DNA of 64,000 nt from the NCBI GenBank assembly GCA_034435975.1, contig DAOTWD010000132.1, positions 37,585 through 101,584 of the forward strand, read 5' to 3'. The translations under genes and the position numbers were made by a program. The notes below the pieces were generated by a model. That model searched no databases. It was not told the origin of the DNA and saw only the letters and a list, made by a program, of their open reading frames with translations. Shown piece after piece: positions 35,728-44,309 of the stretch (position 1 is its first letter; each line of letters opens with the position of its first letter). The stretch is from CAKZQX01 sp034435975. GTDB lineage: Bacteria; Chloroflexota; Chloroflexia; Chloroflexales; Chloroflexaceae.

Positions 35728-36522
35728 ATGCGTGTAAACATTGCTCTGGCCCAGATTGACATCCAGTTTGGTCTCCCATCCGCAAATCTGGCCCAGGTGC
35801 GTCAGGTAGCAACCATGGCTGCTGCCCAGGGCAGCACATTGCTCGTTCTCCCCGAGCTATGGGCAACGGGGTATGATCTACAACGCGCCCATATTCTGGC
35901 GGATGACCCCGGTACAGGAATGTTTGCCGATCTCGCGGCGCTGGCTCGGGAACACCAGATTGCCATTGCTGGCTCGACTCTGGCTCGACGCACTGATCGC
36001 CCTACCAATACCGCAACCGTCTATAGTGCTGATGGCCGCCTGCTGGCAACCTACGATAAACTGCACCTCTTCGGCCTCATGCACGAGGACGATTACCTGG
36101 CAGCAGGTACGGCCCTGTCGGTCTTTGATGCCCCCTGGGGCCGGAGTGCCCTGGCGATCTGTTACGACCTGCGGTTCCCTGAACTTTTTCGTACCTACGC
36201 GCTGCGTGGCGCGCAACTGATTATCATTCCCGCTGAATGGCCCTTACCGCGTCTGGAACACTGGCGCACGCTGATTCGTGCACGTGCCATTGAAAACCAG
36301 TGTTTTGTCATTGGTGTCAACCGCGTTGGCACCGATCCGCATAATACCTTCGCCGGTCATTCGCTCGTCGTTGATCCCTGGGGCGAGATCCTCGTTGAAG
36401 GTGGCACCGAGCCAGAACTACTGTATGCCACTCTGGATCTGAGCCTGATCGAGGCTATTCGTGCCCGCATACATGTTTTTACTGATCGACGTACCGATAT
36501 GTATGACTCTGGAACTGGCTAA
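35728..36522 (+). CDS. Carbon-nitrogen hydrolase (nitrilase superfamily)
   Basis: A 264-residue nitrilase-superfamily amidase with the full triad: E43 in LPELWATGYD, K111 in YDKLHLFG and C145 in AICYDLRFPE. The overall sequence resembles omega-amidase/Nit2-like enzymes that hydrolyse omega-amides or deaminated glutathione, but the exact substrate is not fixed. GGAGGAAGG precedes the ATG. Its 3' end overlaps the convergent kinase frame by 44 bases, which would vanish if that frame is shifted as proposed below. Confidence 0.87.
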   Translation: MRVNIALAQIDIQFGLPSANLAQVRQVATMAAAQGSTLLVLPELWATGYDLQRAHILADDPGTGMFADLAALAREHQIAIAGSTLARRTDRPTNTATVYSADGRLLATYDKLHLFGLMHEDDYLAAGTALSVFDAPWGRSALAICYDLRFPELFRTYALRGAQLIIIPAEWPLPRLEHWRTLIRARAIENQCFVIGVNRVGTDPHNTFAGHSLVVDPWGEILVEGGTEPELLYATLDLSLIEAIRARIHVFTDRRTDMYDSGTG

Positions 36523-37213
36523 CGTATACGTGTTTGCCTGGAGTACCGATTTCACTATCCGTTGGCACTCGTAATGCCCCAGATAACGCCACTCGTTGCC
36601 ACAAATTGTCGGTACCCGCTGGTGGGAGCGCTTCCAGGCTGGTTGCTACCAGCGCTCCCAGCAGTGCCGCGATCACACACGTTTGCAGGCGAAACGACAG
36701 GCTATGCGGGCTGAAGATGGATCCCGGTACCAGCAGCAAAGTCAGAAATAGCACAACGCTACAGACCAGGAACATCGTCCCTGAACCTTCCCACGAGCGG
36801 GTCGTGCCACCAATGGTATAGGTATGTTGTCCCCAGCGTTGGCCCACAATCGCCGCCAGCGCATCACCCCAGGTCATCGCCATCGTCCCCGCCACAGCAA
36901 TCGCTGCATGGTCAGCAGCACTATCTGTGCGCCAGAAAACCAGAAAGAGCAGCGTTACCGATAGCGCAAAATAGACGGTACCGAATGTGCTATGTGTGGC
37001 GTCCATAGCTTGAAAAACCCGGCAGCGGTAAAAATTGAGCACAATAAACGTAGCAAAGGGCACAACACCAATATACCAGGTATCAAACAGTGCCAGAATA
37101 CCAAACACCCACATCCCCGCACCAATATGAATGAGCTTGCGAGTAAAATCTTGAGGAAAGCCGAACGTACGACGCATGACCTCGGTGGTAGTCATCAGCA
37201 CTGCTGCATACAC
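36479..37213 (-). CDS. Phytol/dolichol kinase-like CTP-transferase membrane protein
   Basis: A 244-residue polytopic protein of the phosphatidate cytidylyltransferase/phytol kinase superfamily. RKLIHIGAGMWVFG is the typical N-terminal signature, then helices, then TWGDALAAIVGQRWG and the nucleotide-site-like TRSWEGSGTMF. Such enzymes phosphorylate isoprenoid alcohols such as phytol. The last 35 residues are hydrophilic and atypical. Reading one frame over after residue about 203 gives FVATSGVIWGITSANG and a stop at 36555, a normal membrane end that no longer overlaps the nitrilase. One missing T in a run near 36602 would explain this. The native 3' end is thus probably 36555. Confidence 0.65.
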   Translation of the reverse strand: MYAAVLMTTTEVMRRTFGFPQDFTRKLIHIGAGMWVFGILALFDTWYIGVVPFATFIVLNFYRCRVFQAMDATHSTFGTVYFALSVTLLFLVFWRTDSAADHAAIAVAGTMAMTWGDALAAIVGQRWGQHTYTIGGTTRSWEGSGTMFLVCSVVLFLTLLLVPGSIFSPHSLSFRLQTCVIAALLGALVATSLEALPPAGTDNLWQRVALSGALRVPTDSEIGTPGKHVYVSQFQSHTYRYVDQ

Positions 37214-37337
37214 ATATGATAGCCCTAACCAGGGATGTCAACGGTTGTCATAACGTAACAGTATCGATCATCACTATTCTCGCCCCCTATTCTAACGTGC
37301 TGACGGCTAAAAGTCAATGTATGCACAGAAGCGCGAG

Positions 37338-37364
37338 GCGTCTTCGCGTCTTCGCGTCTTCGCG
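37338..37364. repeat. Short GTCTTCGC tandem
   Basis: Three to four copies of an eight-base GTCTTCGC unit lie in the gap before the membrane-protein operon's 3' end. The octamer period matches the larger arrays, but the unit sequence differs. Confidence 0.7.
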
Positions 37365-37379
37365 TTAGACAGCGGTGTC

Positions 37380-39548
37380 TCAATCTATCGCCGCCTCGAT
37401 CAGCGCCACACCAACCATCCACGGCGCACGCTCCAGGTCAAGTAGCGCAGTGCTGCTGCGTAGATGTGCTACCAGCGGTGGAGAGTTCGCGCATTCCGCA
37501 ATGCCGTCAAGTGGCAGTTCAACCGTCTGCGGCTCGTTGTTCATCAGCACCCGCTCGCGAAGCGGCTGATCGGCGATCCAGATCTCCACCTCGCGCCCGA
37601 TCGGGCCGAAGAGCCGCAGCCGCAGCGTGCCACATGAGCCACGCAGCCGCACCCGGCCCTGCCCGAGCGTCCAGCGGCCCTGCGGCAGATCGAAGGTGGC
37701 GGGTGCAAAGCCTTCATAGTGGCCCAGTGCCAGCGGGTTGCCCGGCACAACCTGCGGTGGTGGCGCAGTGCGGGCCGTATGCCAGGCCCAACGATAGATG
37801 TCGTTGCTGTCACGTCCATAGCGATCAATGGTTGCCAGTGCATCCCGCGCTGTCTCAGCATCGCTCAACAGCGTCGCGGTCTGGATGCGCATGGCATGCG
37901 CGTACAGGTTGCGATCTTCCTGGGCAGTAGCCTGCTCATACAACGCCAGTGCCCCGGCAATATCGCTCTGTGCCAGCGTCGTGTCGGCCAGGCTAATCCA
38001 GCGCAGGGCATTGGTGGGATCGGCCAGCCGCGCATGCTCAAACAGTGCCAGGGCTGTCGTTGTATCGCTATTCGCCAGTGCCCGTCGTGCCGGAGCAGCA
38101 TAGCGTTCGCCTGCCATCCAGCTCAGGTAGCGCCTGCTAAAGATCAGGCCCAGAAAGACCAGGCACCCCGCCAGCGCCAGGATCGTCCGGTGGTCGCGTA
38201 ATAAGCGCCCCAGCCGTCGCCGTACCAGCGTCAGTTGTACCACTGTATACGCACTGAATGGGATCAGCACGACGACGATCGGCAGGCGCAAGCGGGGGTG
38301 CGCCACCGTAACCGCCGATAACAGCACACTAAAAGCCACCCACAGCGCCACCGGCAGCGCACGCCGCCAGGACGGGGTAAAACACAGGCCGATAGTACCG
38401 GTTAACATAATAAACACATACTGCGTGTCGGCAATCCAGGTCAGCCTGAAAGGGTTTTCGCCAGCACCCACCACGACCAGTTCATCGCGGGGACTGATCG
38501 TTACCAGTTCCCCGGTTGCAAAGTTGCGCAATTGGAGTGCGAACAGCGATGCCACCTTGTAGCGCATCCGGCTGATGAACAGCCATGGATTCTCGGCAAT
38601 GCGTTCCAATGTCATCTGTACTGCCAGTGTCTGCCGATCGGCCAGATTATCAACCGCTGCCAGCCGTGCCTCGCCCGCCAGTCGGTCGTCCTCACCCTGC
38701 ACCGTGCCATACCACATGCTGATACCTCCATTGGTGTCCACCAGGATGAGCCGCTCATGCACCAGATAGTTGCGTATTGTCCAGGGTGCAATGGTCACGA
38801 CTGCTCCCAGCAGCAGTCGTCCAGTCAGCACGAGCCGTTGCCGGCTGGTCACATGTGCCGGCTGGCGTGTGGCCGGGACAGATAGTGGCTCGGCAGCGAT
38901 TGTGGTGGTCAATAGCACCAGCAGGGCGCTGATCGGAATAAAGAGCAGCGCGGTGGCGCGGGTCAGTGTGGCCAGGCCCAGCAGCACACCGCAGAGCAAT
39001 GCGATGCGGTGGTTAGCAGTGACAACCACGCGTACCAGCAACCCCAGCGCCAGGATCATCAGTGCAATAAATAGCGCCTCGGCAAACAACACGCTGCTAA
39101 AACTGGCGAGGGGGATGAACAGGGCCGCAATCACGCCGCTCAGCAGCGCCACGTTGAAGCGCTCGAACAGCCAGTGGCTCAATACTATAACCGTCAGCAC
39201 GCCCAGGCTGCTCAATATAGCCTGGCCCAGCAACGCCAGCGAGACATTCGTTCCGGTTGCAAAAAACAACAGGGCCAGGAATACCGGGTACAGCGGTGGT
39301 CGTAGCCATTTGCCGGTGTCGTGATAGCCGCCCTGCATGATATGGAGTGCTGCCCGGTAGTACTCTTCTGGGTCAGCCGGCGGTACTGCGCCACTTTGCC
39401 CCTGAAGCCACCAGAATGCCAGACGCAGGAGCAAGGCCTGGATCAGCACCAGTGTCACCGCCCACCAGTCGCCTGCATCCCAGCGCTGCGGTGCGCGTGT
39501 GGCGGCGGCTGCCGGTGCCCCGATGCGTTGTTGCTGGTAGCTGCTCAT
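37380..39548 (-). CDS. Polytopic membrane glycosyltransferase-like protein with TPR-like tail
   Basis: A 722-residue protein. Residues about 30-440 form 10-12 membrane helices with a GT-C style first loop (PADPEEYYRAALHIMQGGYHDTGKWLRPPLYPVFLALL), as in ArnT/PMT-like enzymes that use polyprenyl-phosphate sugars. A last helix near 450-470 is followed by TPR-like repeats (ALALFEHARLADPTNALRWISLADT, ALALYEQATAQED) and a C-terminal beta-rich domain. The start overlaps the stop of the upstream membrane gene by four bases (ATGA). Substrate is unknown; cell-surface glycan assembly is inferred. Confidence 0.75.
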   Translation of the reverse strand: MSSYQQQRIGAPAAAATRAPQRWDAGDWWAVTLVLIQALLLRLAFWWLQGQSGAVPPADPEEYYRAALHIMQGGYHDTGKWLRPPLYPVFLALLFFATGTNVSLALLGQAILSSLGVLTVIVLSHWLFERFNVALLSGVIAALFIPLASFSSVLFAEALFIALMILALGLLVRVVVTANHRIALLCGVLLGLATLTRATALLFIPISALLVLLTTTIAAEPLSVPATRQPAHVTSRQRLVLTGRLLLGAVVTIAPWTIRNYLVHERLILVDTNGGISMWYGTVQGEDDRLAGEARLAAVDNLADRQTLAVQMTLERIAENPWLFISRMRYKVASLFALQLRNFATGELVTISPRDELVVVGAGENPFRLTWIADTQYVFIMLTGTIGLCFTPSWRRALPVALWVAFSVLLSAVTVAHPRLRLPIVVVLIPFSAYTVVQLTLVRRRLGRLLRDHRTILALAGCLVFLGLIFSRRYLSWMAGERYAAPARRALANSDTTTALALFEHARLADPTNALRWISLADTTLAQSDIAGALALYEQATAQEDRNLYAHAMRIQTATLLSDAETARDALATIDRYGRDSNDIYRWAWHTARTAPPPQVVPGNPLALGHYEGFAPATFDLPQGRWTLGQGRVRLRGSCGTLRLRLFGPIGREVEIWIADQPLRERVLMNNEPQTVELPLDGIAECANSPPLVAHLRSSTALLDLERAPWMVGVALIEAAID

Positions 39549-41257
39549 TGTTGGTTCAGCGCTTGCTCGTTGTTATAGCTCACCTGCCGTACCAGGAGCA
39601 GATCATCGGCATCGGCAACAATTTCCCACTCTGGCGCAGCGCGAATCCGGGCCACAAAATCGCTGCCCTGCAGCGCGCTGGCACGAGTGTCTATAAATAA
39701 ATATTCTGCCCGTTCCAGCGGCGGAAACATCGGGCCATGCGGCAGATAGTAGATATAGCGACGAGGCATCATGCGCGGCGCGAGGAACGAAGTCACGGCC
39801 AGTGACGCATCGGGTGGCACCATTGCGCGTATCTCTTCCATCAGGGCAATTCGTGCGGGTTCTTCGCGATAGAGAATGGTGGTGACAACCGGGTTCTTGA
39901 GCAGCATGTTGATCACGAGTGCGTACACGACGAAACCGGCCAGCAGATATGCGGATGCAAAGAGGCGAAGATGTGCAGATACGCGGATGCGCGGATGCGC
40001 GGATGTGTGGATGCACGGATGCGCGGATGCTTCTCGCTGCGCCGCCCCCTGGTGTGAACGTCGGGCTATCCACCAGCGCCACAGCCGCGCCCCACCGATG
40101 ATCGCCGCCAGCACCAGGCCTGGAATCACCAGCGCCTGGTATTGCTCGCGGATGGTGTATTGAAATACTCGCGTTGATAGCAAATTCATGGCAATGATTG
40201 GACTGGCGAGCAGGGCTACATCTGGTGCCAGCAAAGGCAAGAACGCCAGTGGCAGCAGCATCAGTACCAGGTAGGTCAGTTTCGGTGGGGTCAGCATCAA
40301 CTGTGCCATCTGAACCGGCCGGGTGACGATGGTGCGCACAATCTCGCCCGTGCTGTTGCCCAGGTGCGAATAGTAGGCCAGTTGGGGACTGGTGCCCGGC
40401 CAGGTTTCGTCATACGACTGCCCGATTGTTCCGGCCTGGGGTTGATAATCGTCGCGATAGAATGCAGGCACAATCACTGAGGTGGACACATAAAACCAGG
40501 TTAGCCCCAGCAGCAGTGGTGGCAGCACCCAGCGCCAGCCCATGCGCCACAGCCCGGCCAGAATGCCGAACATACACACCACCAGCGATACATCGGTGCG
40601 CGTGGTGAGCGCCAGCGCCAGCAGTGCCATAGACCAGATCCAACGGCGTTGCTGCAACATATAGAAGGCACCCAGCAGCGCCGGAATCGCCAGGGTGCGC
40701 GGTTGCCAGGGCGCGCTCATGGTCACAAACCAGAGCGAGGGATAGAGCAGATAGATTGCCGCCCAGCCGATGCCCGCCAGACGCGAGTTGGCGAATCGAT
40801 CCCGCGCAATGCTATACACCGGCCACGCGCCCAGCGCCATAAACACCGCCTGGAAGAAATTCAGCGTCAGAGCGGATGGAAATAACGCATAGAACGGTAC
40901 CAGCAATACAATCGCTGGAATAAAATCCATCCCCCACAGATGATCGGTGTGGCGATAGTGCGAGATTTCCAGGAAGTGCCCCTGGGTCGTATTCCAGATC
41001 GACTGCTGATAGTCGATCTGATCATAGCCCTGACCCCAGTGTACATACTTAAAAGTCAGGCCACCAAACAGGATCAGTGTATACAGTACCAGCATGCCCA
41101 CCAGTACCAGGTGCGCGTGTCGCTCCATCGTCAGCAGCAGCCGTCCGCTGATTGTGGTGGGCCAGCTCAGGATACTGTTTCGACGCTGATTGCTGTTCGC
41201 CGATTCCCAGGAACGGCTCGATTGTTGTTCCCCTTTTTGTCGCGTTATCTCACGCAT
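39545..41257 (-). CDS. DUF2079-family polytopic membrane protein
   Basis: A 570-residue membrane protein with about 12 helices and the DUF2079 hallmark loop GYDQIDYQQSIWNTTQGHF, then HYRHTDHLWGMDFIPAIVLL and LLYPSLWFVTMSAPWQPRTLAIPALL. Members look like GT-C glycosyltransferases. Residues near 403-430 (REASAHPCIHTSAHPRIRVS and beyond) are encoded by a copy of the octamer repeat at 39950-40050 and fall in a loop between helices; they are probably an insertion tolerated by the protein. It is the middle gene of a three-gene operon. Confidence 0.8.
   Translation of the reverse strand: MREITRQKGEQQSSRSWESANSNQRRNSILSWPTTISGRLLLTMERHAHLVLVGMLVLYTLILFGGLTFKYVHWGQGYDQIDYQQSIWNTTQGHFLEISHYRHTDHLWGMDFIPAIVLLVPFYALFPSALTLNFFQAVFMALGAWPVYSIARDRFANSRLAGIGWAAIYLLYPSLWFVTMSAPWQPRTLAIPALLGAFYMLQQRRWIWSMALLALALTTRTDVSLVVCMFGILAGLWRMGWRWVLPPLLLGLTWFYVSTSVIVPAFYRDDYQPQAGTIGQSYDETWPGTSPQLAYYSHLGNSTGEIVRTIVTRPVQMAQLMLTPPKLTYLVLMLLPLAFLPLLAPDVALLASPIIAMNLLSTRVFQYTIREQYQALVIPGLVLAAIIGGARLWRWWIARRSHQGAAQREASAHPCIHTSAHPRIRVSAHLRLFASAYLLAGFVVYALVINMLLKNPVVTTILYREEPARIALMEEIRAMVPPDASLAVTSFLAPRMMPRRYIYYLPHGPMFPPLERAEYLFIDTRASALQGSDFVARIRAAPEWEIVADADDLLLVRQVSYNNEQALNQQ
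39950..40050. repeat. Octamer repeat copy inside a coding region
   Basis: About ten GGATGCGC-type units, some diverged, run from 39950 to 40030 on the plus strand and end in a degenerate CTCGCTGCGCCGCC arm. Because the unit is eight bases, the antisense reading gives a 24-base/8-residue protein period (S-A-H-P-x-I-x). The frame is kept through the array. Confidence 0.85.
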
Positions 41258-41273
41258 GACACCTCATACCTAT

Positions 41274-41407
41274 GATGCGAGGATGCGCGGATGCGCGGAT
41301 GCGCGGATGCGCGGATGCGCGGATGCGAATTCGCCTCGCGCCTCGCGCCTCGTCGCCTCGCGCCTCGCGCCTCGCGCCTCGCGCCTCGTCGCCTCGCGCA
41401 TCCGCGC
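41274..41407. repeat. Bipartite octamer array, plus polarity
   Basis: Six to seven GGATGCGC units pass through a GGATGCGAATTCGCC junction into about ten GCCTCGC/GCCTCGTC units of seven or eight bases. It fills most of the gap between two membrane-protein genes of the same operon. Confidence 0.95.
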
Positions 41408-41414
41408 CTGAAGT

Positions 41415-43928
41415 TTACGTCATCGGCGAGCGAATGATGCGCAGCACCCACAGATCGAGCGCCGACACCAGTGTAAACAGATAGATTGTAATGATCAACA
41501 CCCGGCCCCACCGTCCTCGCCGCCAGTAGCGTTCGGCATAGATCGCCCAGCACATGCAGATGGCAGGAATAATAAAAAAGAGTTGCTTATCGACCATAGA
41601 GATCCGATATCCGGCAACCATAAAGATCAGGCTTACCGTGAACCATGCTGCCAGCGCCGCCCAGACTACCGGACGCTGCCGAAAAGCCAGAAAGCCCGGA
41701 AGAACAAACAGCAGTGGGATCATCAAGCCATAGTACAGATAATCGTTCGGCCACATGCGGTAGTCCAGATGGGGAATATAACTGAGCATATATTCGCCAA
41801 AAGGTGCCCGCTCGACGCCCACGCTTTCCGGGCCATATTTTGCCAGGTTGAGCATATATGGAATGGTGTGATCGATGATCGGCATAATGTACTGCCCATA
41901 ATAAATCAGCAGCGATAGCAGCAGCGCCGCTATAGAAGCGAGCGTGAATGGGCGTAACCCTACCAGTACCTCTTTGCGAGCCGGGTTGCGGCGCGTAACC
42001 AGCCACAGGATCGGAATGAACAGCAACACAAAAAAGCCAGTAAACACCCCGGTTACGGTATAGAACAGCAGTGATCCCAGCGTAAAGAACGTAAGCAGAG
42101 CAAATGGCCCTGGACGATGCAACCTGCGCCAGGCGATGATCGCATATGCGATTGCCATCAGCGTCCACCACAGCCCAAACGTGGTGGGTATGTTGCCCCA
42201 CGAATGCAGCAGGAAGGTCACAGGTAGCACGGCATACAGCACCGCCGCAAGCAACGCACCACGCTCACTCAAGCCGCTTTTGCGCGCCAGCAGGGCAATA
42301 ACAAACACGCGGCTGCAATCCAGCAGGGCGCTAAACATATTCGCAGTAAAGGCCATCGACCAGGGCAGCAAGGCGAAACTGGTGGCAAACATATGAAAGT
42401 AGGGCGAGTAGGGAATGACCGGCTTCTCGGTGCCCCATTCGGCCACCGGCATCGTCAGTTCGTTCAGCGGATTGTTGATGCCATACATCACTGGCAGCAA
42501 ACCCTGAAAGATCCAGCGCACCTTGTCCATGTGCCAGTTGACATCAATGCTCACAAAGTAGGGATAGAGCATGCCGCCAACTTTGAACCAGTAGCTCACG
42601 AAAAAAGCCAGCAGCAAGGCATTAATGAAAAACGGCCATGGATTGCGTAACGAGAATAGCGCGAAGAGTCTGGCAGATGGTTGCGTCTCAGGCCTGTGCC
42701 TACGACCGGAAGACAGCGCTTCCGCACCGTCGCGTCCCTCAACCGGCACACCAGCCGCACGGAAAGTCCATTTGAGTAGCGGACGTACGATCAGCAGCAG
42801 TAGCAGGCTCCACAGCGCCAGCCATGCCAGGCGCGGCAGCATAAAACTGGTGGGATAGCGATGGACAGTCAAGGCCCACCCGCCCAGCATGACCAGTGCG
42901 ATGGGGGCCAGGATGGGTACCCACGGCTGTAGCGTGGCCCACCATGGTGGCTGTCTACTGCTCATGGACGCTGGCAGCAGCAGCAGCAGACAGGCATAGA
43001 GCGCCATGGTCAGGATCAGGCTGGCAAACAACGTACCCCACGGTGGCAATAGTAACCAGCCATCACGGGTGCTGGTGGGTGCAACCACGACGTTTGACAC
43101 AAACATACCTAACGGTCGCGGATCGGCGAACGTGTTCGATCGCAGGGTCAGCTCCAGGTCGCCACCACGCATCAGCGTCGATGGGATGAGCAGGCTGATG
43201 CGACGCGTGCTGCCATCTTCGGGCAACTGCGCCAGCAACGTCTCATTCGCATACACTCGCGCCTGAAGCGGCTGACCGTCGGGATGCTGCGTGACGACAG
43301 TGAGATCGACCTGCCAGGTACCGCGCCCCAATCCAGGCAGCGATACCGCACTCTCCGCTTGTGTCCAGCGGTAGGTGCGAGCAGGGTTTAACGTGATCTG
43401 TCCGACCAGTCCAGGTACGGGATCGGGATTCCCCTCGAGCGAAGGCACCAGACGTAGCGTCACCTGATCCTGGGCCATAATATTGGCCGGAATAAGCGCC
43501 ACAAAAAACTGATTGGCTGGCCCCCAACGAGCCATGCGCACCCGCAGATCATTTGCCGCCAGCGCCGTTTCGATCAGGGCATCGACCGGTTGGCCATCGG
43601 CCACATACACGGTTGCCATCCAGTCACCTATGCGCCGGCCTGGTATGTCAAGCGTTATGCGATCCGTGGGCCAGGGTAGCGTCTCGCCCATACCGGCCAT
43701 ATCGACCTCGCGATCATGAAAATTGCGCAGATAGGCCGAGTCATAGCGCCCGCCCAGGTCAATAAAAATAGTCGGGCGCACGCGATAGACCATAACCAGC
43801 GTAAGCAGGAGCAGGAACAGCAGCACCAGCGGCGGCCAGAGGCGTTGCTCCTGCCATATCGGGCGCACCAGCGTGCGGTTGGTGTGGCGAGTTTGCGGTA
43901 AAACGCGTTCTGCAAGCGAACGTGCCAT
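41415..43928 (-). CDS. Large polytopic membrane protein, glycosyltransferase-like
   Basis: An 837-residue protein. One helix (about residues 31-50) is followed by some 250 residues of probable extracytoplasmic beta structure (RIGDWMATVYVADGQPVDA), then about 12-14 helices from 300 on. The loop YFVSIDVNWHMDKVRWIFQGLLP and the SPYFHMFATSF motif are reminiscent of GT-C transferases with an acidic residue in the first large loop. The ATG at 43928 is used; a TTG at 43943 is a weaker alternative. It starts a minus-strand operon with the DUF2079 and TPR-tailed proteins. No soluble glycosyltransferase or sugar-nucleotide gene is near. Confidence 0.7.
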   Translation of the reverse strand: MARSLAERVLPQTRHTNRTLVRPIWQEQRLWPPLVLLFLLLLTLVMVYRVRPTIFIDLGGRYDSAYLRNFHDREVDMAGMGETLPWPTDRITLDIPGRRIGDWMATVYVADGQPVDALIETALAANDLRVRMARWGPANQFFVALIPANIMAQDQVTLRLVPSLEGNPDPVPGLVGQITLNPARTYRWTQAESAVSLPGLGRGTWQVDLTVVTQHPDGQPLQARVYANETLLAQLPEDGSTRRISLLIPSTLMRGGDLELTLRSNTFADPRPLGMFVSNVVVAPTSTRDGWLLLPPWGTLFASLILTMALYACLLLLLPASMSSRQPPWWATLQPWVPILAPIALVMLGGWALTVHRYPTSFMLPRLAWLALWSLLLLLIVRPLLKWTFRAAGVPVEGRDGAEALSSGRRHRPETQPSARLFALFSLRNPWPFFINALLLAFFVSYWFKVGGMLYPYFVSIDVNWHMDKVRWIFQGLLPVMYGINNPLNELTMPVAEWGTEKPVIPYSPYFHMFATSFALLPWSMAFTANMFSALLDCSRVFVIALLARKSGLSERGALLAAVLYAVLPVTFLLHSWGNIPTTFGLWWTLMAIAYAIIAWRRLHRPGPFALLTFFTLGSLLFYTVTGVFTGFFVLLFIPILWLVTRRNPARKEVLVGLRPFTLASIAALLLSLLIYYGQYIMPIIDHTIPYMLNLAKYGPESVGVERAPFGEYMLSYIPHLDYRMWPNDYLYYGLMIPLLFVLPGFLAFRQRPVVWAALAAWFTVSLIFMVAGYRISMVDKQLFFIIPAICMCWAIYAERYWRRGRWGRVLIITIYLFTLVSALDLWVLRIIRSPMT

Positions 43929-44309
43929 ATGCTCGTATTCCAATACATTCCATCCGTTGTCGGTGGCGATGCTCGCCGACAGCGGTTGATCGCAAACCTT
44001 TTACGTTCAGGACATGCAACATTCAGGCAACGAGAGCGCATGTTTAGCGTCTGTAGCAACGCAAAAGGAGCGTGCAATCTCGTCAGCAACCAGGTGGGAA
44101 CGGCCACCAGATCCTGTCTGTCATACATACAGGTTGAGATTGTAACAGAAATGACTGTGGACGCAAGAGGATCGACCTTATAATTGGCTGAAAGGAAGGT
44201 GGTACTGGTTCCAACATGGCGGGCGATAGTCAGTCTATTGCCAATGATGCGATATGCTGCTACGCTACACTGTAGCGGATAGAATAAGCTGCAAGGATGG
44301 TGCTGGAGT
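43929..44309. other. Divergent intergenic region, 381 bp
   Basis: It lies between the membrane-protein operon (minus) and the methyltransferase (plus). A TAGAAT about 30 bases before the methyltransferase ATG and GCTGGAG just upstream are the likely -10 and ribosome binding site. No gene is supported here. Confidence 0.55.
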
